Shown here piece after piece: positions 18,061-27,716 of a stretch of DNA of 64,000 bases. The notes below the pieces were generated by a model. That model did not search any database. It was not told the origin of the DNA and saw only the letters and a list, made by a program, of their open reading frames with translations. Source of the stretch: Leifsonia shinshuensis (lineage in GTDB: Bacteria > Actinomycetota > Actinomycetes > Actinomycetales > Microbacteriaceae); contig NZ_JACCFL010000001.1 of NCBI RefSeq assembly GCF_013410375.1, positions 3,534,001-3,598,000 on the forward strand. The letters run 5' to 3'. The position numbers and the translations under genes are program-made. Each line of letters begins with the position of its first letter. Position 1 is the stretch's first letter.

Positions 18061-19518
18061 ATGGACTCCCTCGCCACCGAACCGGCGACCGCCGACGTCG
18101 CCACCCTCGGGCACCGCATCCGGCACTTCCGCACCCAGCGCGGCCTCACGCTGGACGAGCTCGGCGCCGCCGCGGGCGTGGCCGCCAGCCAGCTCTCCCT
18201 GATCGAGAACGGCAAGCGCGAGCCGCGCGTCTCGCTGCTCGGCACGCTCGCCGCCGCGCTCGGCGTCCCGCTCGCCGAACTGCTGTCGGCGGAGCCGCCG
18301 GACGAGCGCGCCGCGCTGGAGATCGAGCTGTCCCGTGCCCAGAAGGGCTCGCTCTACGGCTCGCTCGGCCTCCCTGCCGTCAAGCCGACGAAGGGGACGC
18401 CGACCGAGACCCTGGAGGCCCTGGTCGGCCTCCACCGCGAGCTCGCCCGGCGCGCCAGCGAGGCGATCGCCACCCCCGAGGAGGCCCGGCGCGCGAACAC
18501 CGAGCTGCGCGAGCGGATGCGCGGGGAGGACAACTACATCCCCGACATCGAGGTGCTCGCCGAGGAGCGCGTGCGCGCCTCCGGCCACGTCCGCGGCGCC
18601 CTCACCCACCGCGAGGTGAGCGTGATGGCCGAGCAGCTCGGCTTCGAGCTCATCTACGTGGACGACCTGCCGCGCTCCACCCGCTCCATCACCGACCTGG
18701 AGAACGGCCGCATCTACCTGCCGCCGGCCTCCATCCCGGGCGGCCACGGCCTCCGGTCGATGGCCCTGCAGGCGATGGCGCACCGGCTCCTCGGCCACGA
18801 GCGCCCGGAGAGCTACGCCGACTTCCTCCGGCAGCGGCTGGAGATCAACTACTTCGCGGCCTGCGCGCTGATGCCGGAGGCCGCGGCGGTGTCGTTCCTG
18901 CAGCAGGCGAAGAAGGAGAAGGACCTCGCCGTCGAGGACTTCCGCGACGCGTTCGGCGTCACCCACGAGGCCGCGGCGCTGCGCCTGACGAACCTCGCGA
19001 CCCGCCACCTGGACATGCCCCTGCACTTCCTGCGGGTGGGCGACGACGGCACCCTGTACAAGGGCTACGAGAACGACGGCCTGCCCCTCCCCACCGACGT
19101 CACCGGCTCGATCGAGGGCCAGGTGGTCTGCCGAAAGTGGGGCGCCCGCAACGCGTTCGCACGCACCAACCGGACCACGGAGTTCTACCAGTACACCGAC
19201 ACCCCGGCCGGGACCTACTGGTGCTCGACCCAGACCGGCAGCACGGCGGACGGCGGCTTCTCGATCAGCGTCGGGGTGCCGTTCGACCAGGCCAAGTGGT
19301 TCCGCGGCCGTGAGACGACGGCGCGTGCCGAGTCGCGCTGCCCGGACGAGTCGTGCTGCAAGCGGCCCCCGGCGGAGCTGACCGGCCACTGGTCGGGCAA
19401 GGCGTGGCCGAGCGCCCGCCTGCACGCGCACATCCTGTCGCCGCTGCCGTCCGGGTCGTTCCCCGGTGTGGACGACTCCGACGTGTACACGTTCCTCGAG
19501 GCCCACTCCGGCGCCTAA
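18061..19518 (+). CDS. ramB: RamB-like transcriptional regulator (XRE + IrrE-like domain)
   Basis: A 485-residue regulator of the RamB/ScfR family, which in corynebacteria and mycobacteria controls acetate and glyoxylate-bypass genes. An XRE helix-turn-helix occupies about residues 16-75 ([20 protein letters not shown]). A degenerate IrrE/DUF955-like region follows near residues 170-300; the HExxH-type zinc motif reads MAHRLLGHE. The C-terminal part has the DUF2083-type cysteine region ([16 protein letters not shown]). Its position divergent from pckG agrees with a role in C2/C3 metabolism. Assignment to RamB rather than another ScfR member is inference. Confidence 0.83.
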   Translation: MDSLATEPATADVATLGHRIRHFRTQRGLTLDELGAAAGVAASQLSLIENGKREPRVSLLGTLAAALGVPLAELLSAEPPDERAALEIELSRAQKGSLYGSLGLPAVKPTKGTPTETLEALVGLHRELARRASEAIATPEEARRANTELRERMRGEDNYIPDIEVLAEERVRASGHVRGALTHREVSVMAEQLGFELIYVDDLPRSTRSITDLENGRIYLPPASIPGGHGLRSMALQAMAHRLLGHERPESYADFLRQRLEINYFAACALMPEAAAVSFLQQAKKEKDLAVEDFRDAFGVTHEAAALRLTNLATRHLDMPLHFLRVGDDGTLYKGYENDGLPLPTDVTGSIEGQVVCRKWGARNAFARTNRTTEFYQYTDTPAGTYWCSTQTGSTADGGFSISVGVPFDQAKWFRGRETTARAESRCPDESCCKRPPAELTGHWSGKAWPSARLHAHILSPLPSGSFPGVDDSDVYTFLEAHSGA

Positions 19519-19523
19519 GCCCC

Positions 19524-19688
19524 GCGACATTCGTCACGAATGTCGCGAATGCCGCCGCGATTGTCGCGATTCGTGACGAATGTCGCGATTGGTGCGGGGA
19601 AGCTCGCGATTCGTGACGAATGTCGCGATGCCGATTCGGCACGAATGTCGCGTTTGACGGCGACATTCGCGACATTCGTGACGAATGT
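19524..19688. repeat. Cluster of five near-palindromic ATTCGTGACGAATGTCGCG repeats
   Basis: Between two convergent genes lie five copies or variants of a near-palindrome with core ATTCGTSACGAAT flanked by TCGCG: about 19524-19547, 19564-19588, 19604-19629, 19631-19652 and 19660-19688. Spacing is irregular (roughly 15-40 bases) and there are no unique equal-length spacers. Any one copy can fold as a hairpin. The core TCGCGATTC also occurs in the 26-bp and 31-bp hairpins elsewhere in the window. No ORF is supported here. Confidence 0.8.
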
Positions 19689-19691
19689 GGG

Positions 19692-20453
19692 TTACTTGGG
19701 CTGCATCCGGATGGCGCCGTCGAGGCGGATGGTCTCGCCGTTGAGCATGGGGTTCTCCACGATGGAGCGCACGAGCTGGGCGTACTCGGCCGGCCGGCCG
19801 AGGCGCGACGGGTGCGGCACCTGGGCCGCGAGGGAGTCCTGCGCGGCCTGCGGGAGGCCGGCCATCATCGGCGTCTCGAAGATGCCGGGCGCGATGGTGA
19901 CGACGCGGATGAGGCTGCGCGCGAACTCGCGCGCGAGCGGCAGCGTCATCGCCGCGACGCCGCCCTTCGATGCGGAGTAGGCGGGCTGGCCGATCTGTCC
20001 GTCGAACGCGGCGACGGAGGCGGTGTTGACGATCACCCCCCGCTCCTCGCCCACCGGCTCGATCTCCGCCATCGCGACCGCGGCGAGGCGCACCACGTTG
20101 AACGTGCCGATCAGGTTGACCCGGATGACGCGCTCGAAGCTCTCCAGCGGCAGCACGCCGTCGCGGCCGATCACCTTCTGGGCCGTCGCGATCCCGGCGC
20201 AGTTGACCACGATCCGCAGCGGGCCGAGCGCGCTCGCGGTGTCCACGGCGGCCTGCACCTGCTCCTCGTTCGTGACGTCCGCCGGGACGAAGCGGGCGTG
20301 CGGGCCGAGCGCGACGGCCGCCTTCTCGCCCTCGGAGCTGGGCAGGTCCAGGATGACGACGCGGGCGCCGGCCTCCGTGAGCGCTCGGGCGGTGGCGTTG
20401 CCGAGGCCGCTGGCGCCGCCGGTGACGAGCGCCGAACATCCGTCGATCTGCAT
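19692..20453 (-). CDS. SDR family oxidoreductase, 3-hydroxyacyl-CoA dehydrogenase type II-like
   Basis: A 253-residue short-chain dehydrogenase. The NAD-binding TGGASGLG lies near residue 11, NCAG near 88, and the catalytic Ser, Tyr and Lys appear as NTASVAA followed by YSASKGG. The overall pattern resembles type II 3-hydroxyacyl-CoA dehydrogenases (HSD17B10-like). A thiolase and an aldehyde dehydrogenase follow upstream in the same direction, which supports acyl-CoA or short-chain acid metabolism. ATG 20453 has a GAAAGGA site; the frame continues to 20483 without better signals. Confidence 0.85.
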   Translation of the reverse strand: MQIDGCSALVTGGASGLGNATARALTEAGARVVILDLPSSEGEKAAVALGPHARFVPADVTNEEQVQAAVDTASALGPLRIVVNCAGIATAQKVIGRDGVLPLESFERVIRVNLIGTFNVVRLAAVAMAEIEPVGEERGVIVNTASVAAFDGQIGQPAYSASKGGVAAMTLPLAREFARSLIRVVTIAPGIFETPMMAGLPQAAQDSLAAQVPHPSRLGRPAEYAQLVRSIVENPMLNGETIRLDGAIRMQPK

Positions 20454-20475
20454 GGGTGATCCTTTCGTGTGGCCG

Positions 20476-20535
20476 CCGAGCACAGGATTTCCGTCGTGTA
20501 ATCGGCCGCAAATGGAGCGTTTTTCCTGTGCTCGG
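20476..20535. repeat. Degenerate member of the CGAGCACAGG hairpin family
   Basis: Outer arms CCGAGCACAGGA (20476-20487) and TCCTGTGCTCGG (20524-20535) are perfectly complementary, but the 36-base core no longer pairs well. It keeps the A/T tracts. It lies between two genes on the same strand, so it may terminate the thiolase transcript or simply be a decayed copy of the hairpins at 15956 and 43326. Confidence 0.65.
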
Positions 20536-20565
20536 GGGCTTGGTCGGGGGGTTGAGGGGCGGGGG

Positions 20566-21750
20566 TCAGAGGCGTTCGATGAGGGTGGCGTTGGCGGTGC
20601 CGCCGCCCTCGCACATGGTCTGCAGGCCGAACCGGCCGCCGGTGGCCTCCAGCTCGTTGAGCAGGGTGCCGAGCAGCCGAGTCCCGGACGAGCCGAGCGC
20701 GTGGCCCAGCGCGATCGCGCCGCCGCGCGGGTTCATCCGGCTCGCGTCGGCGCCGAACTCGCGCAGCCACAGCAGCGGCACCGGCGCGAACGCCTCGTTG
20801 ACCTCGTAGGCGGCGATGTCCTCCAGCTTCACGCCGCTGCGGTCGAGCAGCTTGCGGGTCGCGGGCAGGATGCCGGTCAGCATGAACAGCGGGTCGCTCC
20901 CCGCGACGGCGAACGAGTGGAAGCGCGCCCGCGGCCGCAGCCCGAGCCGCGCTGCCGCCTCCGCGCTCATGATGAGGGCGGCGGAGGCGCCGTCGGTCAG
21001 CGGCGACGAGTTGCCGGGGGTGATCCGCCAGTCCAGCTGCGGGAAGCGGGCGGCCAGCCGGTCGGTGCGGAACGACGGCGACAGCGCGGCCAGCTTCTCC
21101 GCGGTCGTCCCGGGCCGGATGGTCTCGTCGGCGACGACGCTGCCGCTGTCCGGGGTCGGCACCGGCACGAGCTCGCTCTCGAACGCTCCGGAGGCGGCCG
21201 CCTCGGCCGCGCGCCGGTGCGACTCCGCGGCGAAGGCGTCCAGCTCCTCCCGCGGGAACCCCCAGCGCTCCGCGATCAGCTCGGCCGCGACGCCCTGGTT
21301 CACGAGTCCCTCGGGATAGCGGGCGTGCAGCAGCTCGCCGCCGAGCGAGGCGCCGCCGAGGTTGGAGCCCATCGGCGCGCGGCTCATCGACTCCACCCCG
21401 CAGGCGATCACGATGTCGTACGCGCCCGCGATCACGCCCTGCGCGGCGAACGCGGCGGCCTGCTGGCTGGACCCGCACTGCCGGTCGATGGTGACGCCGG
21501 GCACGCTCTCCGGGAATCCGGCGCTCAGCAGCGCCGTGCGCGCGATGTTGCCCGCCTGCTCCCCCGACTGCGTGACGCAGCCCGCGATGACGTCGTCGAC
21601 CAGCACCGGGTCCAGGCCGTTGCGGTGGACCAGCTCGGCCAGCACCCCGGCGAGGAGGTCGGCGGGGTGGATGTCGGAGAGCTCGCCGCCCGGCTTGCCC
21701 CGCCCGGACGGGGTGCGGACGACGTCGACGATGACGGCTTCGGTGGCCAT
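20566..21750 (-). CDS. Acetyl-CoA C-acyltransferase (thiolase)
   Basis: A 394-residue thiolase that makes or cleaves a C-C bond between acyl-CoA units. The nucleophilic cysteine is in [10 protein letters not shown] near residue 91, NEAFAPVP near residue 321, the His in [14 protein letters not shown] near residue 350 and the second cysteine in MCEGGGTAN near residue 381. These are the complete set for an active thiolase. Biosynthetic and degradative types cannot be separated safely by eye. GAGGAG lies upstream of ATG 21750. Confidence 0.95.
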   Translation of the reverse strand: MATEAVIVDVVRTPSGRGKPGGELSDIHPADLLAGVLAELVHRNGLDPVLVDDVIAGCVTQSGEQAGNIARTALLSAGFPESVPGVTIDRQCGSSQQAAAFAAQGVIAGAYDIVIACGVESMSRAPMGSNLGGASLGGELLHARYPEGLVNQGVAAELIAERWGFPREELDAFAAESHRRAAEAAASGAFESELVPVPTPDSGSVVADETIRPGTTAEKLAALSPSFRTDRLAARFPQLDWRITPGNSSPLTDGASAALIMSAEAAARLGLRPRARFHSFAVAGSDPLFMLTGILPATRKLLDRSGVKLEDIAAYEVNEAFAPVPLLWLREFGADASRMNPRGGAIALGHALGSSGTRLLGTLLNELEATGGRFGLQTMCEGGGTANATLIERL

Positions 21751-21790
21751 GGTGCTGCGCTCCTCGGCGTTGGCGGTTGGCGTGGCTGGA

Positions 21791-23254
21791 TCAGACGCTG
21801 AACGGGTCGGGCGTCAGGGTGTACTTGGTGCTGAGGTACTCGTGTATGCCCTCCAGGCCTCCCTCGCGGCCCAGCCCGGACTGCTTCACGCCGCCGAACG
21901 GGGCCGCGGCGTTGGAGACGACGCCGACGTTCAGCCCCATCATCCCGGTCTGCAGGCGCTCGATCATCCGCTGGCCGCGCGCGAGGTCCTTGGTGAAGAC
22001 GTAGGACACCAGCCCGAACTCGGTGTCGTTGGCGATCCGCACCGCCTCGTCTTCGTCGCGGAACCGCACGATCGACAGCACCGGGCCGAAGATCTCCTGC
22101 CGGAGGATCTCACTGCCGGCGCGCACGTCGGTCACCACGGTCGGCTCGAAGAACGTTCCGGGGCCGGAGACCCGCGACCCGCCGGCGAGGACGAGCGCCC
22201 CGCGCGAGACGGCGTCCTCCAGCAGCTCGGCGGCCTTCTCGACCGCGTCCTCGTTGATGAGCGGGCCGATCGTGACGCCCTCCTCGGTGCCCCGGCCGAT
22301 CTTCATGGCCTTGACCCGGTCGGCGACCCGGCGGGCGAACTCGTCGGCGACGTCCTCGTGCACGATGAAGCGGTTGGCGGCGGTGCAGGCCTCGCCGATG
22401 TTGCGGAACTTCGCGAGCATCGCGCCGTCCACCGCCCGGTCGAGGTCGGCGTCGTCGAACACGACGAACGGGGCGTTGCCGCCGAACTCCATCGAGGTGC
22501 GCAGGACGTTCTCGGACGCCTGCTGGAGGAGCTTGCGGCCGACCTCGGTGGAGCCGGTGAAGGAGAGCTTGCGCAGCCGCGGGTCCGCGATGATCGGCGC
22601 CGACACCTTCCCGGAGGTGGAGGTCGTGATGACGTTGAGCACGCCGGCGGGAAGGCCCGCGTCCGCCAGGAGGCGGGCGAAGTACAGCGTCGTCAGCGGG
22701 GTCAGCTCGGCCGGCTTGACGACCACCGTGCAGCCTGCGGCGAGCGCCGGCGCGATCTTCCTGGTCGCCATCGCGAGCGGGAAGTTCCACGGCGTGATCA
22801 GGAAGCACGGCCCGACCGGGTGCTGCGACACGATCATGCGCCCGGTGCCTTCGGGGTTGGTCGCGTACCGGCCGGCGATGCGGACGGCCTCCTCGGAGAA
22901 CCAGCGCAGGAACTCGCCGCCGTAGGTCACCTCACCGTTGGACTCCGCGAGCGGCTTGCCCATCTCCAGCGTCATCAGCAGGGCGAACTCGTCGCGGCGC
23001 TCCTGCAGCAGGTCGAACGCGCGGCGCAGGATCTCGCCGCGGGTGCGCGGCGGGGTCGCCGCCCAGTCGTCGGCGGCGGCGACGGCCGCGTCCAGAGCGC
23101 GCTTCCCGTCCTCCACCGACGCGTCCGCGATCTCGCGGATCAGGTCGCCGGTCGCCGGGTCGAACACCTTCAGGGTGCCGTTCGAGCCGGGCAGCCACTC
23201 GCCGCCGATGTACAGGCCGTCGGGCACGCGCTCCAGCAGGGTCTTCTCGTCCAC
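21791..23254 (-). CDS. gabD: NAD(P)-dependent succinate-semialdehyde dehydrogenase-like aldehyde dehydrogenase
   Basis: An aldehyde dehydrogenase of about 487 residues. ITPWNFPLAM near residue 150 is typical of the cofactor region, the general-base Glu lies in MEFGGNAPF near 254 and the catalytic Cys in GEACTAANR near 289. The GEACTAANR form is that of the GabD subgroup. Start GTG 23254 is preferred over GTG 23260 because GAGGAG then lies five bases upstream. Together with the SDR and thiolase genes it forms a metabolic set on one strand. Exact substrate is inferred from family resemblance. Confidence 0.85.
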   Translation of the reverse strand: MDEKTLLERVPDGLYIGGEWLPGSNGTLKVFDPATGDLIREIADASVEDGKRALDAAVAAADDWAATPPRTRGEILRRAFDLLQERRDEFALLMTLEMGKPLAESNGEVTYGGEFLRWFSEEAVRIAGRYATNPEGTGRMIVSQHPVGPCFLITPWNFPLAMATRKIAPALAAGCTVVVKPAELTPLTTLYFARLLADAGLPAGVLNVITTSTSGKVSAPIIADPRLRKLSFTGSTEVGRKLLQQASENVLRTSMEFGGNAPFVVFDDADLDRAVDGAMLAKFRNIGEACTAANRFIVHEDVADEFARRVADRVKAMKIGRGTEEGVTIGPLINEDAVEKAAELLEDAVSRGALVLAGGSRVSGPGTFFEPTVVTDVRAGSEILRQEIFGPVLSIVRFRDEDEAVRIANDTEFGLVSYVFTKDLARGQRMIERLQTGMMGLNVGVVSNAAAPFGGVKQSGLGREGGLEGIHEYLSTKYTLTPDPFSV

Positions 23255-23306
23255 GATCACTCCTCGTCGTCTCGACCGGTCTCGTCCCGGATGGTCCGGG
23301 CCCGGC

Positions 23307-23768
23307 TCACTCCTCCACCGCGGACTCCACGAGCGGCACGCTCCGATGCTCGATCGTGGTCTCCAGGGCGATCACCGTGGAGGTCCGGCTGATCCCCGGC
23401 TCGCTCAGGATGCCGCTGATCACGCGCTGCAGGTCGGCGTTGGACCGCGCGACGACGCGGATCAGCAGGTCGCCCGCGCCGGTCACGGTGTGCACCTCCA
23501 GCACCTCCGGGATGCCGCGCAGGTGGTCGATCACGGAGAGATCGCTCTGGGTGATCTCGGCGGTGACGAACGCCGTGACGGGGAAGCCGAGCCGGAGGCT
23601 GTCGATCGTCGGGGCGAAGTCCTTGATGACCCCGGTGCGCTGCAACCGGTCGAGCCTGGCCTGCACCGTGCCCCGCGCGACGCCCAGCCGCCGTGACGCC
23701 TCGAACACGCCGAGCCGCGGCTCCGCCGTGAGCAGCGCGATGAGGTCGGCGTCCAGCCTGTCGATCAT
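23307..23768 (-). CDS. Lrp/AsnC family transcriptional regulator
   Basis: A 153-residue regulator. The N-terminal winged helix-turn-helix has the family pattern (LDADLIALLTAEPRLG, then RRLGVARGTVQARLDRL). The C-terminal RAM/AsnC ligand domain shows VTGAGDLLIRV near residue 97. ATG 23768 has AGGAG seven bases upstream; the frame extends to 23795 without a site. It is upstream of the aldehyde dehydrogenase in the same direction, so it may control that set or be autoregulated with it. Confidence 0.92.
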   Translation of the reverse strand: MIDRLDADLIALLTAEPRLGVFEASRRLGVARGTVQARLDRLQRTGVIKDFAPTIDSLRLGFPVTAFVTAEITQSDLSVIDHLRGIPEVLEVHTVTGAGDLLIRVVARSNADLQRVISGILSEPGISRTSTVIALETTIEHRSVPLVESAVEE

Positions 23769-23819
23769 GCGGGCACTCCTTCGCTCCTCGCACATCGTAC
23801 GACCGGTCGGACGCAGCGC

Positions 23820-24578
23820 CTACAGGCTGACCGAAGCTCCCAGGAAGGGAAGCGCAGCCTGCTTGAAGGCCCGCGCGCTCAGCGCGGTGATGTGGTTGCG
23901 CCGCGGCAGCGGCACCAGCTCGGCGCCGAGCAGCCGCGCGGCCTCGTCCGCGTCCTGGGCGACCGGGTCCGCGTCACCGGCGACGAGGAGGGTCGGCACG
24001 CTGGAGGCGAGCGGCAGCGCATGCTGCGCCATTCCCGCCGCGCAGGCCGCCAGCGCCTCGCGGTCGACGCCCGGCGCCTCGCGCAGGGAGGCCAGGAGCG
24101 GCGCCAGCGGCGCGTCGGCCGGGAGGGTGTCCGCGCCCTCCAGGATCGCCCGCTGCACGGCGGCGACGCCCCAGTGGGCGAACTGCTCGACCGTGCCGAC
24201 CCCGCCGACCACGAGCCTGCGCACCCGCTGCGGGGCCAGGCCGACGAGCGCGAGCGCCACCCAGCTGCCCATCGAGTACCCGACGACATCGACGCGCTCG
24301 AGGCCCTGCTCGTCGAGCATCGCGAGCAGGTCGCCCGCCAGGAGGTCGGGCGAGTAGGCGGCCGGGTCGTGCGGCGCGTCGCTGGCCCCGTGGCCGCGCA
24401 GGTCGGGGACGATCGCCCCGCGCCCCGCCTCGGCGAGCGCGGCGACCCAGCCGGTGGCCTCCCAGGTGAGCGCGCCCGTCGTGGCGAAGCCGTGGATCAG
24501 CAGGACGGGGTCGGGCCCGGGGTGGCGTTCGACGTGGATGCGAATGGTCCCATCCTCGCCGATGGCGGCCCGGATCAG
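23820..24578 (-). CDS. Alpha/beta hydrolase fold protein, apparent CTG start
   Basis: A hydrolase of about 252 residues. The oxyanion HGFATTG, the acid-type DLRGHGASD near residue 67, the nucleophile elbow GYSMGS near residue 95 and the late His in RRNHITALS are all in place. The frame before the conserved core contains no ATG, GTG or TTG until 24719, which would overlap the upstream gene by about 145 bases. The likely start is CTG 24578, which overlaps the upstream stop as CTGA, matching the coupled starts elsewhere. It follows the E1-alpha-like gene and probably works with it; substrate unknown. Confidence 0.82.
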   Translation of the reverse strand: MIRAAIGEDGTIRIHVERHPGPDPVLLIHGFATTGALTWEATGWVAALAEAGRGAIVPDLRGHGASDAPHDPAAYSPDLLAGDLLAMLDEQGLERVDVVGYSMGSWVALALVGLAPQRVRRLVVGGVGTVEQFAHWGVAAVQRAILEGADTLPADAPLAPLLASLREAPGVDREALAACAAGMAQHALPLASSVPTLLVAGDADPVAQDADEAARLLGAELVPLPRRNHITALSARAFKQAALPFLGASVSL

Positions 24579-25378
24579 GCCCCGGCGGTCAGCCGGGCGC
24601 GCAGCCGGTCGGCGAGCGCGTCGGCGGTGTCGGCGACCTCCGCGAAGTAGGCGTCGCCCACCGTCCCGGTGTCGCGCAGACGCTGCTCGCAGACGACCAG
24701 CGGATCGCGGGCGGGCCACGCGGACGGGCCGGGGAGGACGGCGTCGATGAGGACGGGCCCCGCGCCCGATCGGGCGAGCTCCAGCGCCTTCAGGCCGGCG
24801 CCGTGCACCGCGACGGCGTCGGCTCCGTCCACGAGGAGGACGGGCATGCCCGCGCCCTCGGTGCGGCCCGAGCTGGAGAGGAACACGACGGGGAGCGCCG
24901 AGTCGCGCGCCGTGGTCACCGCGTCGCGCAGCTCCGCCGGCGTTCCGGCGCCCGCGCCGATCGTGGTGAGGGCGCAGCCGCCGGTGCGGTCGAGCTTGGC
25001 TCCGAGCGCCCAGCCGACCGCGTGGGTGACGGATCCCTCCAGCGCCGCGTCGATCCCGCCCCGGCGGGAGCGCAGCACGGCGGCGGGGTCCGCTCCGAGC
25101 GCGATCGCCATCCCCGGCTCGTGTGCGGCGGGGAAGGCGCGGTCGCGCGAGGCCTGCAGGGCGAGCGCGGCGCCGACGAGCGCGGCCTCCCTGCCGCGCG
25201 AGTCGACGTAGCCGGGGAGGACGCCGCGGCCGCGGAGGGCGACGGCCTCGCGGTCGATCCGGCGGACGGTGGCGAGGGTCCGGTAGAGCCGGCGGAGCAG
25301 TGCGGCGACGTCGACGCCCGCTCCGCCGATCGACGCGCCGAGGACCGGCTCGAGGATCGTGGGGGTCATGGATGCCAT
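24575..25378 (-). CDS. Degenerate dehydrogenase E1-alpha-like protein
   Basis: About 267 residues resembling the alpha subunit of pyruvate/branched-chain 2-oxo acid dehydrogenases: RRIDREAVALRGRGVLPG, SRGREAALVGAALAL near residue 68, then VTHAVGWALGAKL near 120. The thiamine diphosphate motif should begin GDG and here reads GAGAGTPAELRDA, so the metal-binding aspartate appears lost. The protein is also shorter than functional E1-alpha (commonly 330-370 residues), and no E1-beta or E2 gene is nearby. A non-enzymatic or altered role is likely. ATG 25378 is a choice among several starts (25369 is close, and the frame runs to 25477). Confidence 0.7.
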   Translation of the reverse strand: MASMTPTILEPVLGASIGGAGVDVAALLRRLYRTLATVRRIDREAVALRGRGVLPGYVDSRGREAALVGAALALQASRDRAFPAAHEPGMAIALGADPAAVLRSRRGGIDAALEGSVTHAVGWALGAKLDRTGGCALTTIGAGAGTPAELRDAVTTARDSALPVVFLSSSGRTEGAGMPVLLVDGADAVAVHGAGLKALELARSGAGPVLIDAVLPGPSAWPARDPLVVCEQRLRDTGTVGDAYFAEVADTADALADRLRARLTAGA

Positions 25379-25524
25379 GCTGACCGACGGGTGAAGGGCG
25401 GGCAACGCGCCGGCCGCGGGGCGTGCATTCTGCTCACTCGTGCCCGGACGGACGGCCTCCGGCTGTACAGGCTGCACCCGATCGCGACTGCGCGGTTCTC
25501 ACCTGCGCCTCACCCGTCACGGGC

Positions 25525-27696
25525 TCAGCGCTCCGGCTCCGCCCGCCACAGCTTCGAGGGCCACCAGATCGCCCGGCCCACGTCGTAGGACACCGCCGGG
25601 ACGAGCAGCGAGCGCACCAGCACGGTGTCGAGCAGGACGCCGAACGCGACGATGAACGCGATCTGGACCAGGAACAGGATCGGGATGACGGCGAGCGCCG
25701 CGAAGGTGGCCGCCAGCACCACGCCCGCCGACGTGATGACGCTGCCGGTCATCCCCAGCCCGCGCAGGATGCCCGGCCGGGTGCCGAGCCGCAGCGACTC
25801 CTCCCGCACGCGCGTCATCAGGAAGATGTTGTAGTCCACCCCGAGCGCGACCAGGAACACGAAGCCGAACAGCGGCACGCTCGCGTCGGCGCCGGGGAAC
25901 CGGAACAGGTGATCGAACACGAGCGCGGAGACGCCGAGCGCCGCGGCGTACGAGAGCACCACGCTGCCGATCAGCAGCACCGGCGCGAGGATCGACCGGA
26001 GCAGCAGCATCAGGACCAGCAGGATCACCAGCAGCACGATCGGGATGATCCGCAGCAGGTCGCTCTGGGCGGTGTCGTTCGTGTCGAGCGCGATCGCCGT
26101 CACCCCGCCGACCAGCACTCCCGAACCGGACGCCGGGAGGTCGCGGCGCAGGTCGCGGACCACCTGCTCGGCCGCCGACGAGTCGGGCTGCGCCTTCAAG
26201 GTCGCCTGGATGAGGACACGGCCGTCCTTCACGACCGGCGCGGGCGTGGCCTGCCCGGGCTGCGCGGGCCGGACGTTCCCGGCGTAGAGCGTCGCGGTCG
26301 CGATGCCGTCGTTCTGCTTCGCGGCGGCGAGCACGGCGTCCCCGTCGGCCTCCTTGGCCACGATCAGCACGGGCGCCCCCGACCCGGCGTCGAAGTGCTT
26401 CGCGAGGACCTTCTGGCCGTCGACCGCGTCCGACTGCGAGAGCACCAGGGCGGTCTGCTCGACGCCGTTGGCCTTCAGCTGGGTGAGGCCGAACGCGCAC
26501 GCGACGAGCACCACGAACGACACGATCCAGGTCACGCGCGGCCGGCGCGCGATGAGGAGGCCGACGCGCCGCCAGACACCGCGGATGCCCTCCAGGCCGG
26601 CGACGCCCTCGGCGCTCTCGTGCGTGTGATCGTGCGCGTGCTCAGCGCCCGCGTACTTCGGCCGGAACGGCCAGAACGCCGCCCTCCCGAACACCGCGAG
26701 CAGCGTCGGCAGCAGCGTCAGCGCCGAGAGCAGCGAGAACACGATCCCGATCGCGGCGATCGGTCCGAGGCTCTTGTTGGAGTTGAGGTCGGAGAACAGC
26801 AGGCAGAGCAGCGCGAGGATGACCGTCGCGCCGGAGGCCAGGATCGGCTCGAAGGCCGCCCGCCAGGCCTTCAGGATGGCGGTCCACCGGGACTCGTTCT
26901 GCTCCAGTGCCTCCCGGTAGCGGGCGACGAGGAGCAGGGAGTAGTCCGTCGCCGCGCCGATCACCAGGATGGAGAGGATGCCCTGGCTCTGCCCGCTGAG
27001 CTTGATCCAGCCCCAGAGCGCGAACAGGTAGACCACAAGGATCGCCGCGCACAGCGCGAACACCGAGGTGAGCAGCACCAGGAACGGCAGCAGCAGCGCC
27101 CGGTAGACCAGCAGCAGGATCACGAACACGGCGCCGACCGCGACGAAGAGCAGGATGCCGTCGATGCCGCCGAACGCGTTGACCAGGTCCGCGGTCAGCC
27201 CGGCCGGACCGGTGACCCAGCCCTGCGTCCCCGCGGGGAGTTCGCTCTTCAACACGCCGCGGAGGTCCGCCACCACGGTCTTGACGTTGTTGGTGTCCGC
27301 GACGGGCACGATGAACTCGACGGCCCGGCCGTCCTGCGACGGGATGGGACCTGCGACGCTCGTGCTCTGGCCGGACTCCGGCGCCTGGACCCCGTGGACG
27401 GCGCCGAGCTTCGGTCCGAGGTCGGCCAGCGCGGCGAGGTCGCTCGGCGTGAGCGCCGACTCCGACTGGATGACGACGATGGCGGGCACGGCCTGGGAGT
27501 CGGTGAACCGCTTCTGCCAGTCCTGCACCTCGGTCGACTCCGCGCTGGCCGGCAGGAACGCGGCCTGGTCGTTGCTGGAGACCCCGGAGAGCTTGCCGAA
27601 GGTCGGGCCGCCGATCCCGGCGAGGACGAGCCAGATCAGGATCAGCGCCGTCGGCACCACCACCCGCAGCCATACCGATGGTCTCCCCGACATCAC
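25525..27696 (-). CDS. MMPL family (RND-type) membrane transporter
   Basis: A 723-residue protein with the double MMPL layout: an N-terminal segment, a large outside loop (about residues 40-200), a five-helix block, then a second segment, loop and helix block. GAATDYSLLLVARYRE near residue 255 and ALGVDYNIFLMTRVREE near 615 are the paired intramembrane motifs carrying the Asp-Tyr used for proton coupling. Such proteins export lipids or drugs across the actinobacterial membrane. GGAGG lies seven bases before GTG 27696 (ATG 27693 is an alternative). A candidate operator is just upstream. Confidence 0.93.
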   Translation of the reverse strand: MMSGRPSVWLRVVVPTALILIWLVLAGIGGPTFGKLSGVSSNDQAAFLPASAESTEVQDWQKRFTDSQAVPAIVVIQSESALTPSDLAALADLGPKLGAVHGVQAPESGQSTSVAGPIPSQDGRAVEFIVPVADTNNVKTVVADLRGVLKSELPAGTQGWVTGPAGLTADLVNAFGGIDGILLFVAVGAVFVILLLVYRALLLPFLVLLTSVFALCAAILVVYLFALWGWIKLSGQSQGILSILVIGAATDYSLLLVARYREALEQNESRWTAILKAWRAAFEPILASGATVILALLCLLFSDLNSNKSLGPIAAIGIVFSLLSALTLLPTLLAVFGRAAFWPFRPKYAGAEHAHDHTHESAEGVAGLEGIRGVWRRVGLLIARRPRVTWIVSFVVLVACAFGLTQLKANGVEQTALVLSQSDAVDGQKVLAKHFDAGSGAPVLIVAKEADGDAVLAAAKQNDGIATATLYAGNVRPAQPGQATPAPVVKDGRVLIQATLKAQPDSSAAEQVVRDLRRDLPASGSGVLVGGVTAIALDTNDTAQSDLLRIIPIVLLVILLVLMLLLRSILAPVLLIGSVVLSYAAALGVSALVFDHLFRFPGADASVPLFGFVFLVALGVDYNIFLMTRVREESLRLGTRPGILRGLGMTGSVITSAGVVLAATFAALAVIPILFLVQIAFIVAFGVLLDTVLVRSLLVPAVSYDVGRAIWWPSKLWRAEPER

Positions 27697-27716
27697 GCCC
27701 TCGCCTCCTGGACCGA

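Noticed and set aside
18000..19530. A very long open frame opposite the RamB-like gene, continuous with pckG
   Set aside because: It has no family resemblance, is Arg/Ala/Gly-rich as expected of a GC-rich shadow frame, and pckG has a well-supported start at 17943.
19524..19688. CRISPR array
   Set aside because: Units are near-palindromes of unequal spacing without unique, equal-length spacers, and no cas genes are nearby.
24575..25378. Functional pyruvate dehydrogenase E1 alpha subunit
   Set aside because: The thiamine diphosphate motif is not intact, the protein is short and partner genes are missing.
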